A DNA stretch of 64,000 nucleotides, taken from Haematococcus lacustris (taxonomy: Eukaryota; Chlorophyta; Chlorophyceae; Chlamydomonadales; Haematococcaceae). This document shows positions 33,569-45,306 of this stretch, piece after piece. The stretch is taken from contig JASKMD010000015.1 in assembly GCA_030144725.1 (NCBI GenBank), positions 5,211,810 through 5,275,809 of the forward strand, written 5' to 3'. The translations under genes and the position numbers were made by a program. The notes under the pieces are model-generated. The model searched no databases. It was not told the origin of the DNA and worked only from the letters and a program-made list of their open reading frames with translations. Numbering within the stretch: position 1 is the first letter of the stretch; each line of letters opens with the position of its first letter.

Positions 33569-36500
33569 TCAATCGCTGTCGTCATCACCGCTCGATGCAT
33601 AGTGCACAATGACCTTCCGGTTGGTATTGAGGTGGAGAGGTACCAGCATGCTGTCATCACCGCTTCCGTCACTGCACTCGTCAATGGTTGCCTCCTCACC
33701 GAGCGATGAGGTGTTGGCACCTGCGGCAATAGCCATCAATGAGCACAAGGTGTCGGCATACCAGCCTTGGCCACGGACGCACAACTAATGTAGATCATCT
33801 CTTAGTGGGACGGGGAGGATGTTGACATGACCACTGGGTGCGCCCAGTAGCCTGGCAACCTTTCCCCCCACTCCCACCTATTGGTGGGAGAGTAGCAAGG
33901 GCATGCCGTAGACTTCTTTTCTTCCTCCCATCCTTCCTTCTTTTCTTTCTTTCAGCTGCTAGTGCCAGCTGCCACTGAGTAAACTCACTGACGTCTACTT
34001 CTGGCGTAACCATCTTCTAGCAACAATCACTTATAGGCCGAGTATGTAGTCACCCCACATGGTAGCATATCTGTCGCACAGTCTAGGCGGTCACACAGTC
34101 TTCATCTCAAGTGGGCGTAGCAGCAGCTGATGTTGTACACATGAGGGCAGCAGCAGCAGCAGCTGATGCTGTGTACGTTGCAAAGGTAGCTAGGCTGAAA
34201 GAGCAGGTCCCCATGCGCTCAAGTGACTGACAGTTGATACACAGGGAAGGCGCACAGACCACATCACCTTGCGGCACAGGCCAGCGGTGGGGCATGGTGG
34301 TGACACTGGCTGGAAGGAGCACAGGCTGGGTTGCCTTAACAGTGCTTGGCCAGCAGCGGTGTGAGGAAGAGCTAGTGCACAAGCCACCAGCCAGGCCACA
34401 ACCTGGCAGCCCTCACCAGGTGAGCCACCCTACAAAGGATGGAGCCCCACAAAGGATGGAGCCCCACAAAGGATGGAGCCAGTGCTGCGACTGGCCAGCT
34501 GCCAGCCAAGGGCCTGACATGCTGCCCCCATGTGATCTCACACCAGGTCACACTGCTCCAACACAGCCAACAGCCTGAGGGTCAGGAACCAACCCTTCCC
34601 CACAGCCATGCGTGCCCAGCGCACTAAGGCTTAGGAGGCTGCCGAGCCCAGCTAGCCACCCATCCCACACACCCCAGGATGGTGAGGGCGAAAGGCAAGG
34701 GGAAGGCAGCCAAGCCAAGCCAAGCCAAGCCAAGCCAAGCCAAGCCAAGCCAAGCCAAGCCAAGCCAAGCCAAGCCAAGCCAAGCCAAGCCAAGCCAAGC
34801 CAAGCCAAGCCAAGCCAAGCCAAGCCAAGCCAAGCCAAGCCAAGCCAAGCCAAGCCAAGCCAAGCCAAGCCAAGCCAAGCCAAGCCAAGCCAAGCCAAGC
34901 CAAGCCAAGCCAAGCCAAGCCAAGCCAAGCCAAGCCAAGCCAAGCCAAGCCAAGCCAAGCCAAGCCAAGCCAAGCCAAGCCAAGCCAAGCCAAGCCAAGC
35001 CAAGCCAAGCCAAGCCAAGCCAAGCCAAGCCAAGCCAAGCCAAGCCAAGCCAAGCCAAGCCAAGCCAAGCCAAGCCAAGCCAAGCCAAGCCAAGCCAAGC
35101 CAAGCCAAGCCCTCAGGGTTGGAGCTAGGCAGGTGATGGGGTTGGGACGGCATGTTGCCCACCCCAAAGTGCGCAAGCAACGCCCGCTGGAGCTGCACCC
35201 ACACCTTGTCAGTCTGGCTGGGCTGCAAATGGCTTCCGGAGGCCCAGCCGCAGCCTGAGGTCCAGCTGTGTGTGCCCTGTTGCGGCTCTGAGCCTAAATC
35301 AGCACTCATCTGTCATGACAGGCCTATCTCAGGCTGAAGCCTGCTCCAGGGTAGAGTGACAGTGTAGGTGGCAGGCAGTCATGCACTGAGTGTGAGGTTC
35401 GCATTGTTTGAAAAGTGAAAAACCTAGCATGGGTCCTGTGATGCTCCCTTTCCTTGGGCACATGTTGCCTGCAGGGGTGATGAGGAGATGCTGGATTACC
35501 TGATTCTTCCCCCTTGGTTCCAGGCGAGCTTGTGAACTCATGCGGCCTGTGTTAGCACGTGAGCGCACGCAAGGGTTCAGACACTGCTTCCTGCCCGGCA
35601 TGTGGGCAAACTGGGTGCTGGAGGGCAGTGTGGGGCAGGAAGGGGCAGGAAGGGGCGGCAAGGGGCAGGGGTCCTGGTGGTGTGTGGGTGCGCGTGGAAG
35701 TCAGCAGGCTGAAGGCCCTGGGAGGGATAGCAGGCCGGCGTGCGGGTGGTGGTGGCAGATGAGTCTGGGAGGGTCAACAGGCAACAGGGCATCAGGCAAC
35801 AAACACACTGTCTGTGGGTGTGCGTCAGCCCCAAAGATGGCGTCCAGACATCAGGAGGGTGTGGGGCAGGGGGGTGCACAAGCGCAACTGCATGTGGCAC
35901 CACCAGGACCCGGCAGTCCAGGCAGATGTGCGAGGCATCTCACTCACCACACCCCAGGATACTTCTTCAGCTGCTTTATGTGGCTGTCATACAGCACTGC
36001 CACGATGTGACCAGTGACCTTTGCTGCACCCCCTGCTGGGGGTGGAGCTGACGCTGAAGCTGGCAGGACGGCCTGTGTGGCTGGCGGTGTGGTGGATGTC
36101 GGGGTCAGGGATGGTGGATGTGCCACAGGGCTGAGGCCGGACCCCTGTGAGGTGCCCCCCTCTAGCTGGTTGTCCTGTGGTGCAGGGAGCTGTGTTGGAT
36201 TTCCAGCTGGGGCCAAGCCTCCAGTTGCGGCCTGCACAGCTGCATACCACACTTCAGCACGTTACATCCAAGAACACCGCGGCGGCAGCAGCAGCAGCAT
36301 TACATGGCCCTTCGCAGTTGTGCAGCACACAACACAATCAAACGTCGCCAGCTTCATCAAACATGGGTTAGGTGACAGGAGTGGTCTCTCTGAGCCCCAC
36401 ACTGCCAGGCCACATGCCACAGCTCAGCGCCAGGCTGACAGGCAACGGCAGTCAAACTGCAGCAGTAACTTATGCTTGCTGGCAGCAGCCCATGCAGATG

Positions 36501-37503
36501 GTGTGGAAGGGCTGAGGCCTACACGTGTTGTCTCCCAATGAGCATCGTCAGGCATGCAGGCCAGGCGAACAGAGCATCCAAGGCGGGTACACTGAGCCAG
36601 CAGAAGACCAGCATCCCAGGGGGCTGAGGGGCTGAGGTGGTGCAGGCAGCCTGGCACTCAGTGAAGAAGAGGTCAAGTGAGCTAGGCAGGCAGAGGGGCA
36701 AGGTCGTGCAGGTGGAGGAGTCTACACACAGTTTGGAGGCTGCACCGCTCACACATGCACATGCATGTGAGCAAAGGCTGGGTCGCAGCAAGCCATGGTC
36801 CCCATACTAGGCGCTACAGCATGTATGACTACACGCCATGTTTGCCTAATGCCATGTAATAATGAGGGGGAGGAGGAGGAGGAGGGGGAGGAGGGGGAGG
36901 AGGGGGAGGAGGGGAGGAGGAGGCAGCTGCTTAGTCAAGTGCCTTCTGTGGCCATGCTCAGCCCATCACTAGTAGCAGTAGAGCAAGCAGCATCGGCTTG
37001 GGCCCAGGCAAAGAAATAGCCAGGGCTGAGGTGCTCAACTGTAGAGGCCTCACTCCTGCTTTACTGCTGGGCCTGCTTACCTTCTTGGTCGCCGGCATTG
37101 TCCCACACCCGGCTGCGCTGGCTTGGGTGCCTGGGCTTGACACAGGCTGCTCCTGATGGCTGTTGGGTGATGATGGCCGCGCGCACAGGGCTGCTGTGGC
37201 ATTGCTGCTGCCAGGCGCTGCACTTTCTGCAATTAGCAGGTACCCTCCTTTCTTAACGTACAGTGTTTTATTGAACTTTTGAGGCAGTATGCAAAGAGTG
37301 GTGCCGCCGTTTGGGAACTCTACCTGGGCAAGTCAGGTCGCTGCAGGTGAGGGGTAGGTGGCGTCGCACCATCGCAGCGGCACCCGGCATACCTCCACGA
37401 TGTTGCCGCCGCGGGAACCGACAGCTCTTACAACCCGCTGTCCTGCTGTTGGTGCTTCAAGTTCATTTCCCAAGCCTTGCATCACGTGCTTGCGGCGCCC
37501 CAT
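33569..37503 (-). CDS. EIF1AD: EIF1AD-like S1/eIF1A-domain protein, middle exons unresolved
   Basis: Exon 1 is 37503-37393: MGRRKHV..., then QRVVRAVGSRGGNIVE. Exon 2 is 37323-37081: VEFPNGGTTLCILPQKFNKT, then LYVKKGGYLLIAES and an Ala/Ser/Pro stretch. Exon 3 is 36231-35948: a Pro/Ser linker, then KVTGHIVAVLYDSHIKQLKK. Exons 1-2 and 2-3 join in phase 0. The final exon, 33720-33569, ends LHLNTNRK...SSGDDDSD. These match EIF1AD in order: GRR-KH start, OB-fold with LPxKF and VKRGGYL, the KAEI-VL helix, and the acidic tail with a VNTNR-like motif. EIF1AD is a small nuclear/cytosolic protein related to initiation factor 1A. One or more exons between 35947 and 33721 were not identified; 34013-33900 (KKRRKDGRKKRS) is a candidate. 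The linkers are longer than in animal homologues. Confidence 0.82.
34709..35110 (+). repeat. CCAAG pentanucleotide microsatellite
   Basis: About 80 perfect units of CCAAG, inside the EIF1AD-like gene's unresolved intron region. Long open frames on both strands (SQAKP and LGLAW repeats) are by-products of the repeat. Confidence 0.95.
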
Positions 37504-38008
37504 TTGCTACTTGGGCGCTGGTTAAGAGCATGTAGCAGTGTTAGCACCAGCAACTCCAGGAAACAAACCATGAGGGTTGGTAGTTGGTAGTTCCGCCACA
37601 GTTCCCCACAAAAGGAGGCGCGGAAGACGACTTTGCAAACAGCAAACGCTTGAATCCAACAGGTGAAGAGAGGATAGGTATCGACTGCGCTGCACTTACT
37701 CCTAGCTAGCACCCAAGTCACATTAGCATAGCAAGCCTCGAGGTCAGTAATGAGGCCACAGCTTCTTGCTTTGGTGTAGCATGAGGGCTCAAAAGTTGCC
37801 CTGGGAAGAAACTGATTAGTCCTTGCTGTAGTGAGTGCTTTGACACCTGCTTCCACCTGCCCATCTCCACCTCCACGCTTCGCCCTCCTTCCCCATTCCT
37901 CTTCTGCATTGCCTTCTCCCCTCCTTCCGTGCCTCCCTACCCCACCCTCCCACCCCTGACAGCCCATGCCCCTGCTCCTGCCCCTTGCGTCACCACGGCT
38001 CCCATAGG

Positions 38009-38277
38009 CCATGCTGCAGGTATTGGTGCCTGACCTGGTGTGTCGGCTGTGTGAGGAGTATGAGGAGCACCAGCGCCTGCCCCACAGCTTGACGCTGAAG
38101 TGGCGGCACCAGGGGGAGGAGCCAGCTCCTGCTCCAAGTCCTGACTCCAAGCAGGCTGCTCTTCTCCGACGTGCAGTCCTCTTGCCCCCGCCACAGCTCA
38201 CTATCAGGCTTGAGGGGTTGAGTATACTACTTAGGGAGACACGCCAGGCACTGCTGGTCTGTCTGCCAGGCTGCTAA
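38009..38277 (+). CDS. Possible Y-family DNA polymerase little-finger fragment
   Basis: After a CCCATAG acceptor the frame reads LVPDLVCRLCEEYEEHQRLP, then HSLTLKWRHQ and later DSKQAALLRRAVLLPPPQL. The pattern L..L..RL......R.P..L.L..R matches the start of the little-finger domain of polymerases iota and eta, which bypass DNA lesions. Only this piece is visible. Palm and fingers exons were not found upstream, and the segment runs to a stop at 38275-38277. It may be an exon of a larger gene or a pseudogene fragment. Confidence 0.35.
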
Positions 38278-38327
38278 GTACGCCGTTTTACGCCACTGAA
38301 CGCCATTTGTCTCGCACTGTAAGCTGT

Positions 38328-38394
38328 CTCCGCTGAGGTCTCCGTTGAGGTCTCCGTTGAGGTCTCCGCTGAGGTCTCCCCTGCAGGTCTCAAC
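38328..38394 (+). repeat. 12-bp tandem repeat
   Basis: Five units of TCTCCGYTGAGG with small changes. Confidence 0.8.
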
Positions 38395-38428
38395 TGTCAG
38401 CAGCTAACTAGCAGCTAAGGACGCGTCA

Positions 38429-38600
38429 GCAAATGCAACGGCTGTCAAAGGACAGCCGTTGCATTTGCTGTAGTGTCCGCTGTCATAGTGTCCGCTGTCC
38501 GTGTGACAGCGGACACTATGAAAAGGCTCCGTTTGCCTCAACTCGGTCTCTTACTCGGCGCAGGCGCAATTGCTGCCCGCGCCGAGTACTGGCCGGCTCT
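38429..38600. other. Cluster of consecutive perfect hairpins
   Basis: GCAAATGCAACGGCTGTC (38429-38446) and its exact reverse complement (38451-38468) are separated by 4 nt. CATAGTGTCCGCTGTC (38484-38499) and its exact reverse complement (38505-38520) are separated by 5 nt. A third, ACTCGGCGC ... GCGCCGAGT, follows at about 38553-38587. The first two stems are 18 and 16 bp with no mismatch. Confidence 0.85.
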
Positions 38601-38677
38601 ACCGGTGTCTTTCGTACCGGTGTGGCTAAATGCTATACAATCACCCAAGGTAAGCCCCGCACCAGCAGCAGCCCCCG

Positions 38678-39690
38678 GGAAAGTGCCATCTACGTGGGGG
38701 CTGCAGTCATTAAGGGTGCGACCGAGGATGCTTCAACATGTTTGTAGTAGCTGAGTGAGATTACCCACAAGCCGACATGTTGTTCCTTGTTGAATGAGTT
38801 TTGTTGGTCTGATTAGTCCTTGCAATCCTCCATGCACTTGGCACACATACAGCAATGGCCCCAGGGGGGAAAGACACCCCCGACAATTCCCGTGCATACC
38901 AGGGTCCCGAACCCCCTAACGGCTGACGGCTAAAGCGGTGTAAGCCACCCAACATTACCAGGGTTGTGACTTTGCGTTCTTTCACATTTGCATTTTTGCA
39001 TGAAATGGACGGCTTGAAACGGCTGTGTTTGCTGCAGTGATTTTGTTTTTGCGTAATACGTAACGATCGGAACCAAAAGCCTTTTTTCTAGGCCTGGATT
39101 TCGTTACCAAACGGACCCTTGCGTTGGCTGGCCTCGGCTGCTTCGTAACCGAAAAATGTCTTTTACGTGAAAATTATTCATTAAAAATGACTTTTGGCTT
39201 GAAAAAATGCTGCGATATTTGTTTTTCGTAACCAGTCGGGACCAGCTGCGTAACCAGCCATGTGACGGTCCTGGACCCTTCGTGACCAGCATCAGCGTGG
39301 CTGTTTTGAAAAAAATACTACTGGTTTGCTGTGGTAGAAACCTGTCTCCTTTCGTTGGGTTGTAGAGGGGTAGCATTGCCCAGGGCAACCACGTTGTGCT
39401 GTAGCACCCAGCGAAGGTCCAGCGGAGGCAGCAACACAGCCACGAGCATTCCCAACCATCGGCTCAACTCGTCTGACCTACTGCGTGCTGCCGGGTGCTG
39501 GAGCTGCTGGGATTCTTTCATGCATTCTTGCAGTGAAATGTTGCATTTTTGCACTGTAGAGCTCAAAGGTTGCGCTGGAAAGAAACTGATTACTCCTTGC
39601 AATCCTCCATGCACTTGGCAACAGACAGCAATAGCCACAGGGGGTAAAAACACCTCCGACAATTCGAGTGCTTACCCCACGCGTTAATGC
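38678..39690 (+). repeat. Dispersed repeat family, mosaic of several blocks
   Basis: 38678-38815 recurs inverted near 54565-54715. 38816-38905 recurs at 39587-39680. 38955-39010 recurs at 50789-50818 and 50984-51013. 39390-39560 recurs at about 51200-51380. The blocks look like pieces of one or two old mobile elements; no open reading frame or terminal repeat defines them. Confidence 0.65.
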
Positions 39691-40109
39691 ATGATGCAAG
39701 TTGACTTCAATGTGCGCCATCAACGTAAACCATCCATGGATCACATGTGTCCAGGTTGTCCTGGCCCTTGGCAGGCGGCAAGGGTGCAACACAGCTCTGG
39801 CGAGCACCACCATCTCCGTAAGTTGCTGCGTGTTTAGCAGTTTACCTGGTCAGTCAGCCACCTCAGCATTGGTAGCCCTGGTGGGCGTGGCTGCTGCACA
39901 GCAGTGTAAATCATGGGTGCTAGATCCTCTAACCTAAAAGCAGATGACAAATCATATGGTGTCTACGCTCCCTGCTGGGCTGCTTTCCATCCAATGGCAT
40001 GAGGATTACTGCATCCAAAGCGTGAAGGCTGGTGCAGGGACGGGCTCGGAACGCTGAGGGTATGTCCAGATTGACATTCACATCGCATTGCAACCTCACA
40101 GTTACGCCT

Positions 40110-41794
40110 CTAGAAAGGAGGAGGGGGAGGCGGGGGAGGAGGCTTTGGGGGGCGTGGAGGTGGGCGGGGTGGGCCGGGGAGACGTGCAGGAGGCCCCTTT
40201 CTTGCTGGGGATGGCGGGGGACTGGGAAGAGGTGGGTTGAGTGGGGGCGAAGGAGGGAGGGGGGAGGGGGATGGCGTGGGAAGGGGAGAGGGTGGCGGAG
40301 GGGGAAAGGGTGAGGGTGGCGGAGGGGAAGGAGGTGGAGGTGGAGGGGGTGACGGTGAGGAGGGCCCGGGGGAGGGAGGGCGGGGTGGAGGGGGAGAGGG
40401 TGGATGGGGTGTAATGGGGGAGGGAGGGGGAGAACTCGGTTGGGGGGGGGAGACGGAGACAGGGACGAGGTTAGGAGGGGTGGCTGTGCGGGGGGGGGGT
40501 GATGGTGGCACTGGGGGAAGGGGGAAGTCACCAGCTGCAAAACACCACAAAGGTAGTAGCATTGCATGGCAAACTAGGACAAACAAAGAAGAGCAAGGCA
40601 TGCAAGGTGGGCAGATGGGTGAAAACTAGATTGCGTGGATTACAGCACCCACCCAGGTTGTACGCAAACGTTGGACAGCACTCGTAGTTGTCCACCTTCA
40701 CATCGTAAAGCCCCAACTCAAACAAGGAGCGGCCAGCAAGAACAGGGTTGGTGATCTGCTGTAGGGTGCTACAGCTCCCTCCTGTGCATGCGCAGTGGCA
40801 GCGAAGCCTTGGCATAGGATGCACGGGCAGGCAAAGCATCAAGTGTAGCAGTTTGTCACACTCTAAGTGTATGAGTGTCAGCAACCTCACTGTGGCTGTG
40901 CTGAGCACTTCCACATGGTACACCCACAAGTCCTCTGCACTAAAGCCAACTAGGCGGCAAGTCAACAAGGCAGGTGATCTCAGCACCTCAGCAAAGCAAA
41001 GCAGGCTAGCACATGGCAGTGCACTACATTTGGTTGCAGGTGATGCGGGGGAAGATGGACATCAAGTCTTGGGCAGGGAGTGTGCTCACCACTGGAAGGC
41101 CTCATGCGGATGCACAGGGTTGTGCCATTAGCCTCTGAGACTCCGAATGCTCTGAACTGCGTGAACTTCACACAACTCGTCTCCGACCTTGCAGAACACA
41201 CATTATCTGCACAAGCACGGTCCCGGCATAATCAGCATATAATCAGGCTTTGTGCTGACAGAAGGGAGCTGGCGACAGCACAACTCGTACCTTGAGAAAC
41301 AGATACGGTAAAATTAACGTTTGCCAGTGGAGAGGTGACACGCATTGTGTCAAAGCTTCTGTTGCACTCCGGATCTGCAGCCAGTGTACAAACATATGTA
41401 CTAACCTGACAATCATATGCATGCTCGTAGCTGCATGGGCAAGACAAATGCTGCAGTAATGATGACTGCTTGTTGCAGGAGTTTCACTGACTTGTGTACA
41501 GCTTGACTTTGGAGAAGGTTGTGTCGCAGCACCGCCTTCGTGGTGAGGAGCACGTTGAGGCTGGCTTGACAAATACTGCCCAGCAAAACACGCTGCCTTG
41601 CACGGGGTCCACCGTCTCGCTGCAGAAGGGGGGTGATGAGGATGGATGGCCTTGCAATCGCTACAAGGACGATGCGCCGAACAACTTCCTCGCATACCGA
41701 ACGAAGCGTACATCAAAGCGCGTCTCGCTCAAGCTGCGTCGGCAGTTGTCAAAGAAAGGGAAGCCGGAGCCCGTGGCGTCCCCAGCGTGGCAAA
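40110..41794 (-). CDS. Pherophorin-like extracellular matrix protein, 5' end unresolved
   Basis: Exons, descending: 41794-41698, 41619-41492, 41374-41291, 41206-41090, 40781-40653 and 40534-40110. All phases agree and each intron is GT-AG. Together they encode a pherophorin domain: GSGFPFFDNC, QGSVFCWAVFVKP, CSSPRRRCCDTTFSKVKLYT, CVKFTQFRAFGVSEANGTTL, then SCSTLQQI and ECCPTFAYNL, with the family's cysteine pairs. A proline-rich rod of about 140 residues with SPPP and PPPP runs follows, and the frame ends at TAG (40110-40112). Pherophorins are hydroxyproline-rich glycoproteins of the volvocine cell wall. The signal-peptide exon upstream of 41794 was not found. The second globular domain expected after the rod is absent in this frame. 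Confidence 0.85.
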
Positions 41795-43190
41795 CTGCAC
41801 GCAGTAAAAGCAGGGCAGATGTGGCCCTTCTCGTGCCATTTGATGTTTGCGCATTGTCAGCTCCTCCCACCAGCAAGCCATGATGCTAAGAGAGTCAACA
41901 GCGTTCCAAGGTATGTTGACATCTATCTTTCGCTTGCAGAAGTCGCGTTGCAGCAGCAGAAGCCGCTAACACGCAAACATGTGGGACACTGCACTACAGA
42001 AGGGTTGCACGATCACACTCTGCGCACTGCGAAGAAATACCTACGGCGTCTACTCGATATCGTGCAGGTTGTGAGTAGCTTAAACACGACGCGAAAGCGA
42101 GCGTCGCGCCTGCGCCATCCGCCTAACATTTACATTGGAACGCATTTGACGTACATATTCATACCTCGATGTTTGCTTGGAGTATTGGGCAGCACCAGGT
42201 TCCTAACCAGCAGACCTTCAGGGTATGGTCAATGTGGCGCATGGTGTACTGAGCACAAGCTAAGTGCAAAGGCATGCCTCCTTCACGATCCTAGTTGTGG
42301 CATCTGCTGGTCCTCTTACATCGACATCCAACCTAGGCAAGGCTATGCCCTTGCCTGTGCATGTGCGAGCATCACAGCCGGTAGGTTTTTGTTTAGGCCC
42401 AGCTCATGCTCCTGAGCCGTGCCAACTCTTTGGTGGTCTATCGGCACTGTCTTAAGTGTATTCTTAGACTTGTGATGTGTAGGGTGGAGGTGGGTTGGAG
42501 AGGGTCTGGGGCAGGGAGGGGCAGAGATGAGGCAAGTAGCATTTGTGTACAGCGCTTGCAGCACGAAAAGAGTCATGTGCTCCCTTCCTCCACATTATAG
42601 AGTCATTCAGTGTTCCATCACAAGAGGCTGCTGAGAGTCTGGTCACCTAGCATGAATGAGCACACACATCCTTGACAAGCAGCTGCCATGGGACAGGCGG
42701 TAGGTTGGCATGCTTAGGAACCGGCAGGGTATGGCGCAATAGGTCAGCCCATTTTGTGCAGACCCTCTGATAGGCGAGGAGACATACCTGCGTCTGGCAA
42801 TGGCTGGGGTGCAAGGGGATGACAGCGCATGTCTCCCTTACAACTCGAGGCTTGGGGCCTTGGGCTTGGAGACTTGGGGCCAATGGGTCAAGCCACTCTC
42901 ATGGGCCCCGCGCCAGCCACACCTGCTGCCCCTCCCACCCCACTCACCCCAGCATGTGTGTTGCAGGCATCCAACCTGAGCGTGCCAAGCTGCTGCAGCC
43001 TCTGCCCGACAAGGGCGTCATGGGCCCCGCGCCAGCCACACCTGCTGCCCCTCCCACCCAGCTCACCCCAGCAGCATCCAGCCTGAGCGTGCCCAGCTGC
43101 TGCAGCCTCTGCCAATAGTAGCGGCAGCAGCAGGAATTCGCCTGCCCAGCTCCTGCGTTTCTCTAGGCCTGTACACCAACCTGCTCTGCC
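41795..43190. other. Stretch without an assigned gene; 118-bp tandem pair
   Basis: The 5' exons of the pherophorin-like gene should lie in the first part but were not recognised. About 42897-43110 holds two tandem copies of a 118-bp unit starting CATGGGCCCCGCGCCAGCCA. No other coding signature seen. Confidence 0.45.
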
Positions 43191-43345
43191 GGGGCACAGT
43201 GAACTCCGGATCAGCTCCGGACCAGCTTGCACCTGTAGAAGCTGCTCAGTATGCCATCCTCAATTCACAACCTCGAACAACAAAACCTGTAGAAGCTGCC
43301 AGCCGTTCCAGACGCCTCTCACGTGCCTGGTGTGGAACTCTTCCA

Positions 43346-44868
43346 CTGTCAACACCTTGCCCTCCATGCCTCTCCACCACCCTCCCTGCAGCACGGCCTT
43401 GGTTTCCCACCCACCCCGCGTGCCAAGGCCACTGTCAACACCTTGCCCTCCATGCCTCTCCACCACCCTCCCTGCAGCACGGCCTTGGTGCCCCACCCAC
43501 CCCGCGTGCCAAGGCCACTGTCAACACCTTGCCCTCCATGCCTCTCCACCACCCTCCCTGCAGCACGGCCTTGGTGCCCCACCCACCCCGCGTGCCAAGG
43601 CCACTGTCAACACCTTGCCCTCCATGCCTCTCCATAACCCTCCCTGCAGCACGGCCTTGGTGCCCCACCCACCCCGCGTGCCAAGGCCACTGTCAACACC
43701 TTGCCCTCCATGCCTCTCCACCACCCTCCCTGCAGCACGGCCTTGGTGCCAGTGCTGGGCAATTGGGTAATAATGTAATAAGTCGGTAATAATCCAGCGC
43801 AAAAAACGGTAATAAGTCGAAAAAACCGTCCTCAAAATGAGTGAACTTTATTACATCGGTAATAGCTCCACCGCCCGTCTGGTACTCCGCTTATTACTCA
43901 TCCTGTCCAGCACTTAACTTATCCTGTCCAGAACGTTCGCAGAACAACCACATAGCGTCCCAACGCTCTGTAATGACAAGTGCCTTTGACGAAGGCGTTG
44001 AGGTCAATAACTGCAGCCTGTCCGTAAACGCAGCATGTCAACAACGCAAATTAACCTGTCAAGCACTTTGCGTGTGTACCTTGACAAGACCTTCACCCTC
44101 ATGACGTTCCCCTACAAAGAGGCCATTGATTACTGGATGGCTGGGGCATCTGCCAGGGGCCGTTACCTAGGGCACAGGGTCTAGGGCTACAGCCCAGCCT
44201 GTTGCATGCTGACCCACTAGGGCTAGAGTGTGGGGCTACAGCCTAGCCTGTTGCATGCTGACCCACAAGGGCTGGGGTGTGGGGCTATGTGGGATATATT
44301 GCATCCAGGTCCTACAAGGGAGTATGCTGTAATTGTATCGAATTAATTGGCGATTATTGCGATTTCTTTTGGTTTATATTAGATATACAAATTATTAATC
44401 GTTTATTATATATTAAAAGTAATAAAAAACTCTTGTTTTGATGTTTTTTATTACACTGAGTAATACGTCTTTGGCGAATCGCCCAGCACTGCTTGGTGCC
44501 CCACCCACCCCGCGTGCCAAGGCCACTGTCAACACCTTGCCCTCCATGCCTCTCCACCACCCTCCCTGCAGCACGGCCTTGGTGCCCCACCCACCCCGCG
44601 TGCCAAGGCCACTGTCAACACCTTGCCCTCCATGCCTCTCCACCACCCTCCCTGCAGCACGGCCTTGGTGCCCCACCCACCCCGCGTGCCAAGGCCACTG
44701 TCAACACCTTGCCCTCCATGCCTCTCCACCACCCTCCCTGCAGCACGGCCTTGGTTTCCCACCCACCCCGCGTGCCAAGGCCACTGTCAACACCTTGCCC
44801 TCCATGCCTCTCCACCACCCTCCCTGCAGCACGGCCTTGGTGCCCCACCCACCCCGCGTGCCAAGGCC
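43346..44868 (-). repeat. 86-bp minisatellite, about ten copies, split by hAT
   Basis: Copies at 43346-43749 and 44492-44868. The unit includes CTGTCAACACCTTGCCCTCC and GCACGGCCTTGGTGCCCCAC. On the minus strand each unit spells GLGTRGGWGTKAVLQ...EGKVLTV, so the array is an expansion of the TnpB-like coding sequence. The 86-bp period shifts frame between units. Confidence 0.9.
43750..44491. mobile_element. 742-bp non-autonomous hAT element, AT-rich
   Basis: Ends CAGTGCTGGGCAATTGGG and, read inward from the right, CAGTGCTGGGCGATTCGCC. Perfect 8-bp target duplication CTTGGTGC at 43742-43749 and 44492-44499. Much more AT-rich than its surroundings, especially 44330-44460. No transposase coding. 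CAGTGCTGGGC ends and 8-bp duplications are typical of hAT. Confidence 0.92.
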
Positions 44869-45234
44869 AGCATTGCCAAAGAACACCACCAGCTGCTTGC
44901 GTGCCCCCCACCGCTGCTGGGACACCTTAGCTGCATCCATCTCCAGCTGCACGGCACACAAGACACACAATGCGCGAGCCATCAAGGGCAGGACTGAGGC
45001 AATGGCACACAGCAGGTCACAAGGGAGGCATTCATCAGCCTCGCTCCTTTTCCCCTGCCAGCAGCACACCCACCATCTTCAAGAAGCGCTCTGGGACCCT
45101 TCCCCGTACAGCCTGAGCTTCTGCAGAAGCATGCTCTGCCCACTTGGGGTGCAAGTACTCCTTCCACACTGCATCCCAGGTGGCCGGAGTGACAGCCACA
45201 GGCCGCTGGATGGCCACCAGGGAGGTGCCTGCTG

Positions 45235-45306
45235 GGGTTAGGGTTAGGGTTAAGGTTAGGGTTACCCGGTTACGGTTAACCCTAACCCTAACCCTAACCC
45301 TAACCC
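45235..45306. repeat. Interstitial head-to-head telomeric repeat
   Basis: GGGTTAGGGTTAGGGTTAAG leads into GGTTACCCGGTTACGGTTAA and then (CCCTAA)n, so TTAGGG repeats face CCCTAA repeats with a short centre. It is flanked by AGGGAGGTGCCTGCTGG and AGGGAGGTTCCTGCTGG, a 17-bp direct repeat with one mismatch. Confidence 0.92.

Noticed and set aside
34548..35309. (LGLAW)n and (SQAKP)n proteins
   Set aside because: Translations of the CCAAG microsatellite.
45235..45306. True chromosome end
   Set aside because: Unique coding-related sequence continues on both sides and the block contains both orientations.
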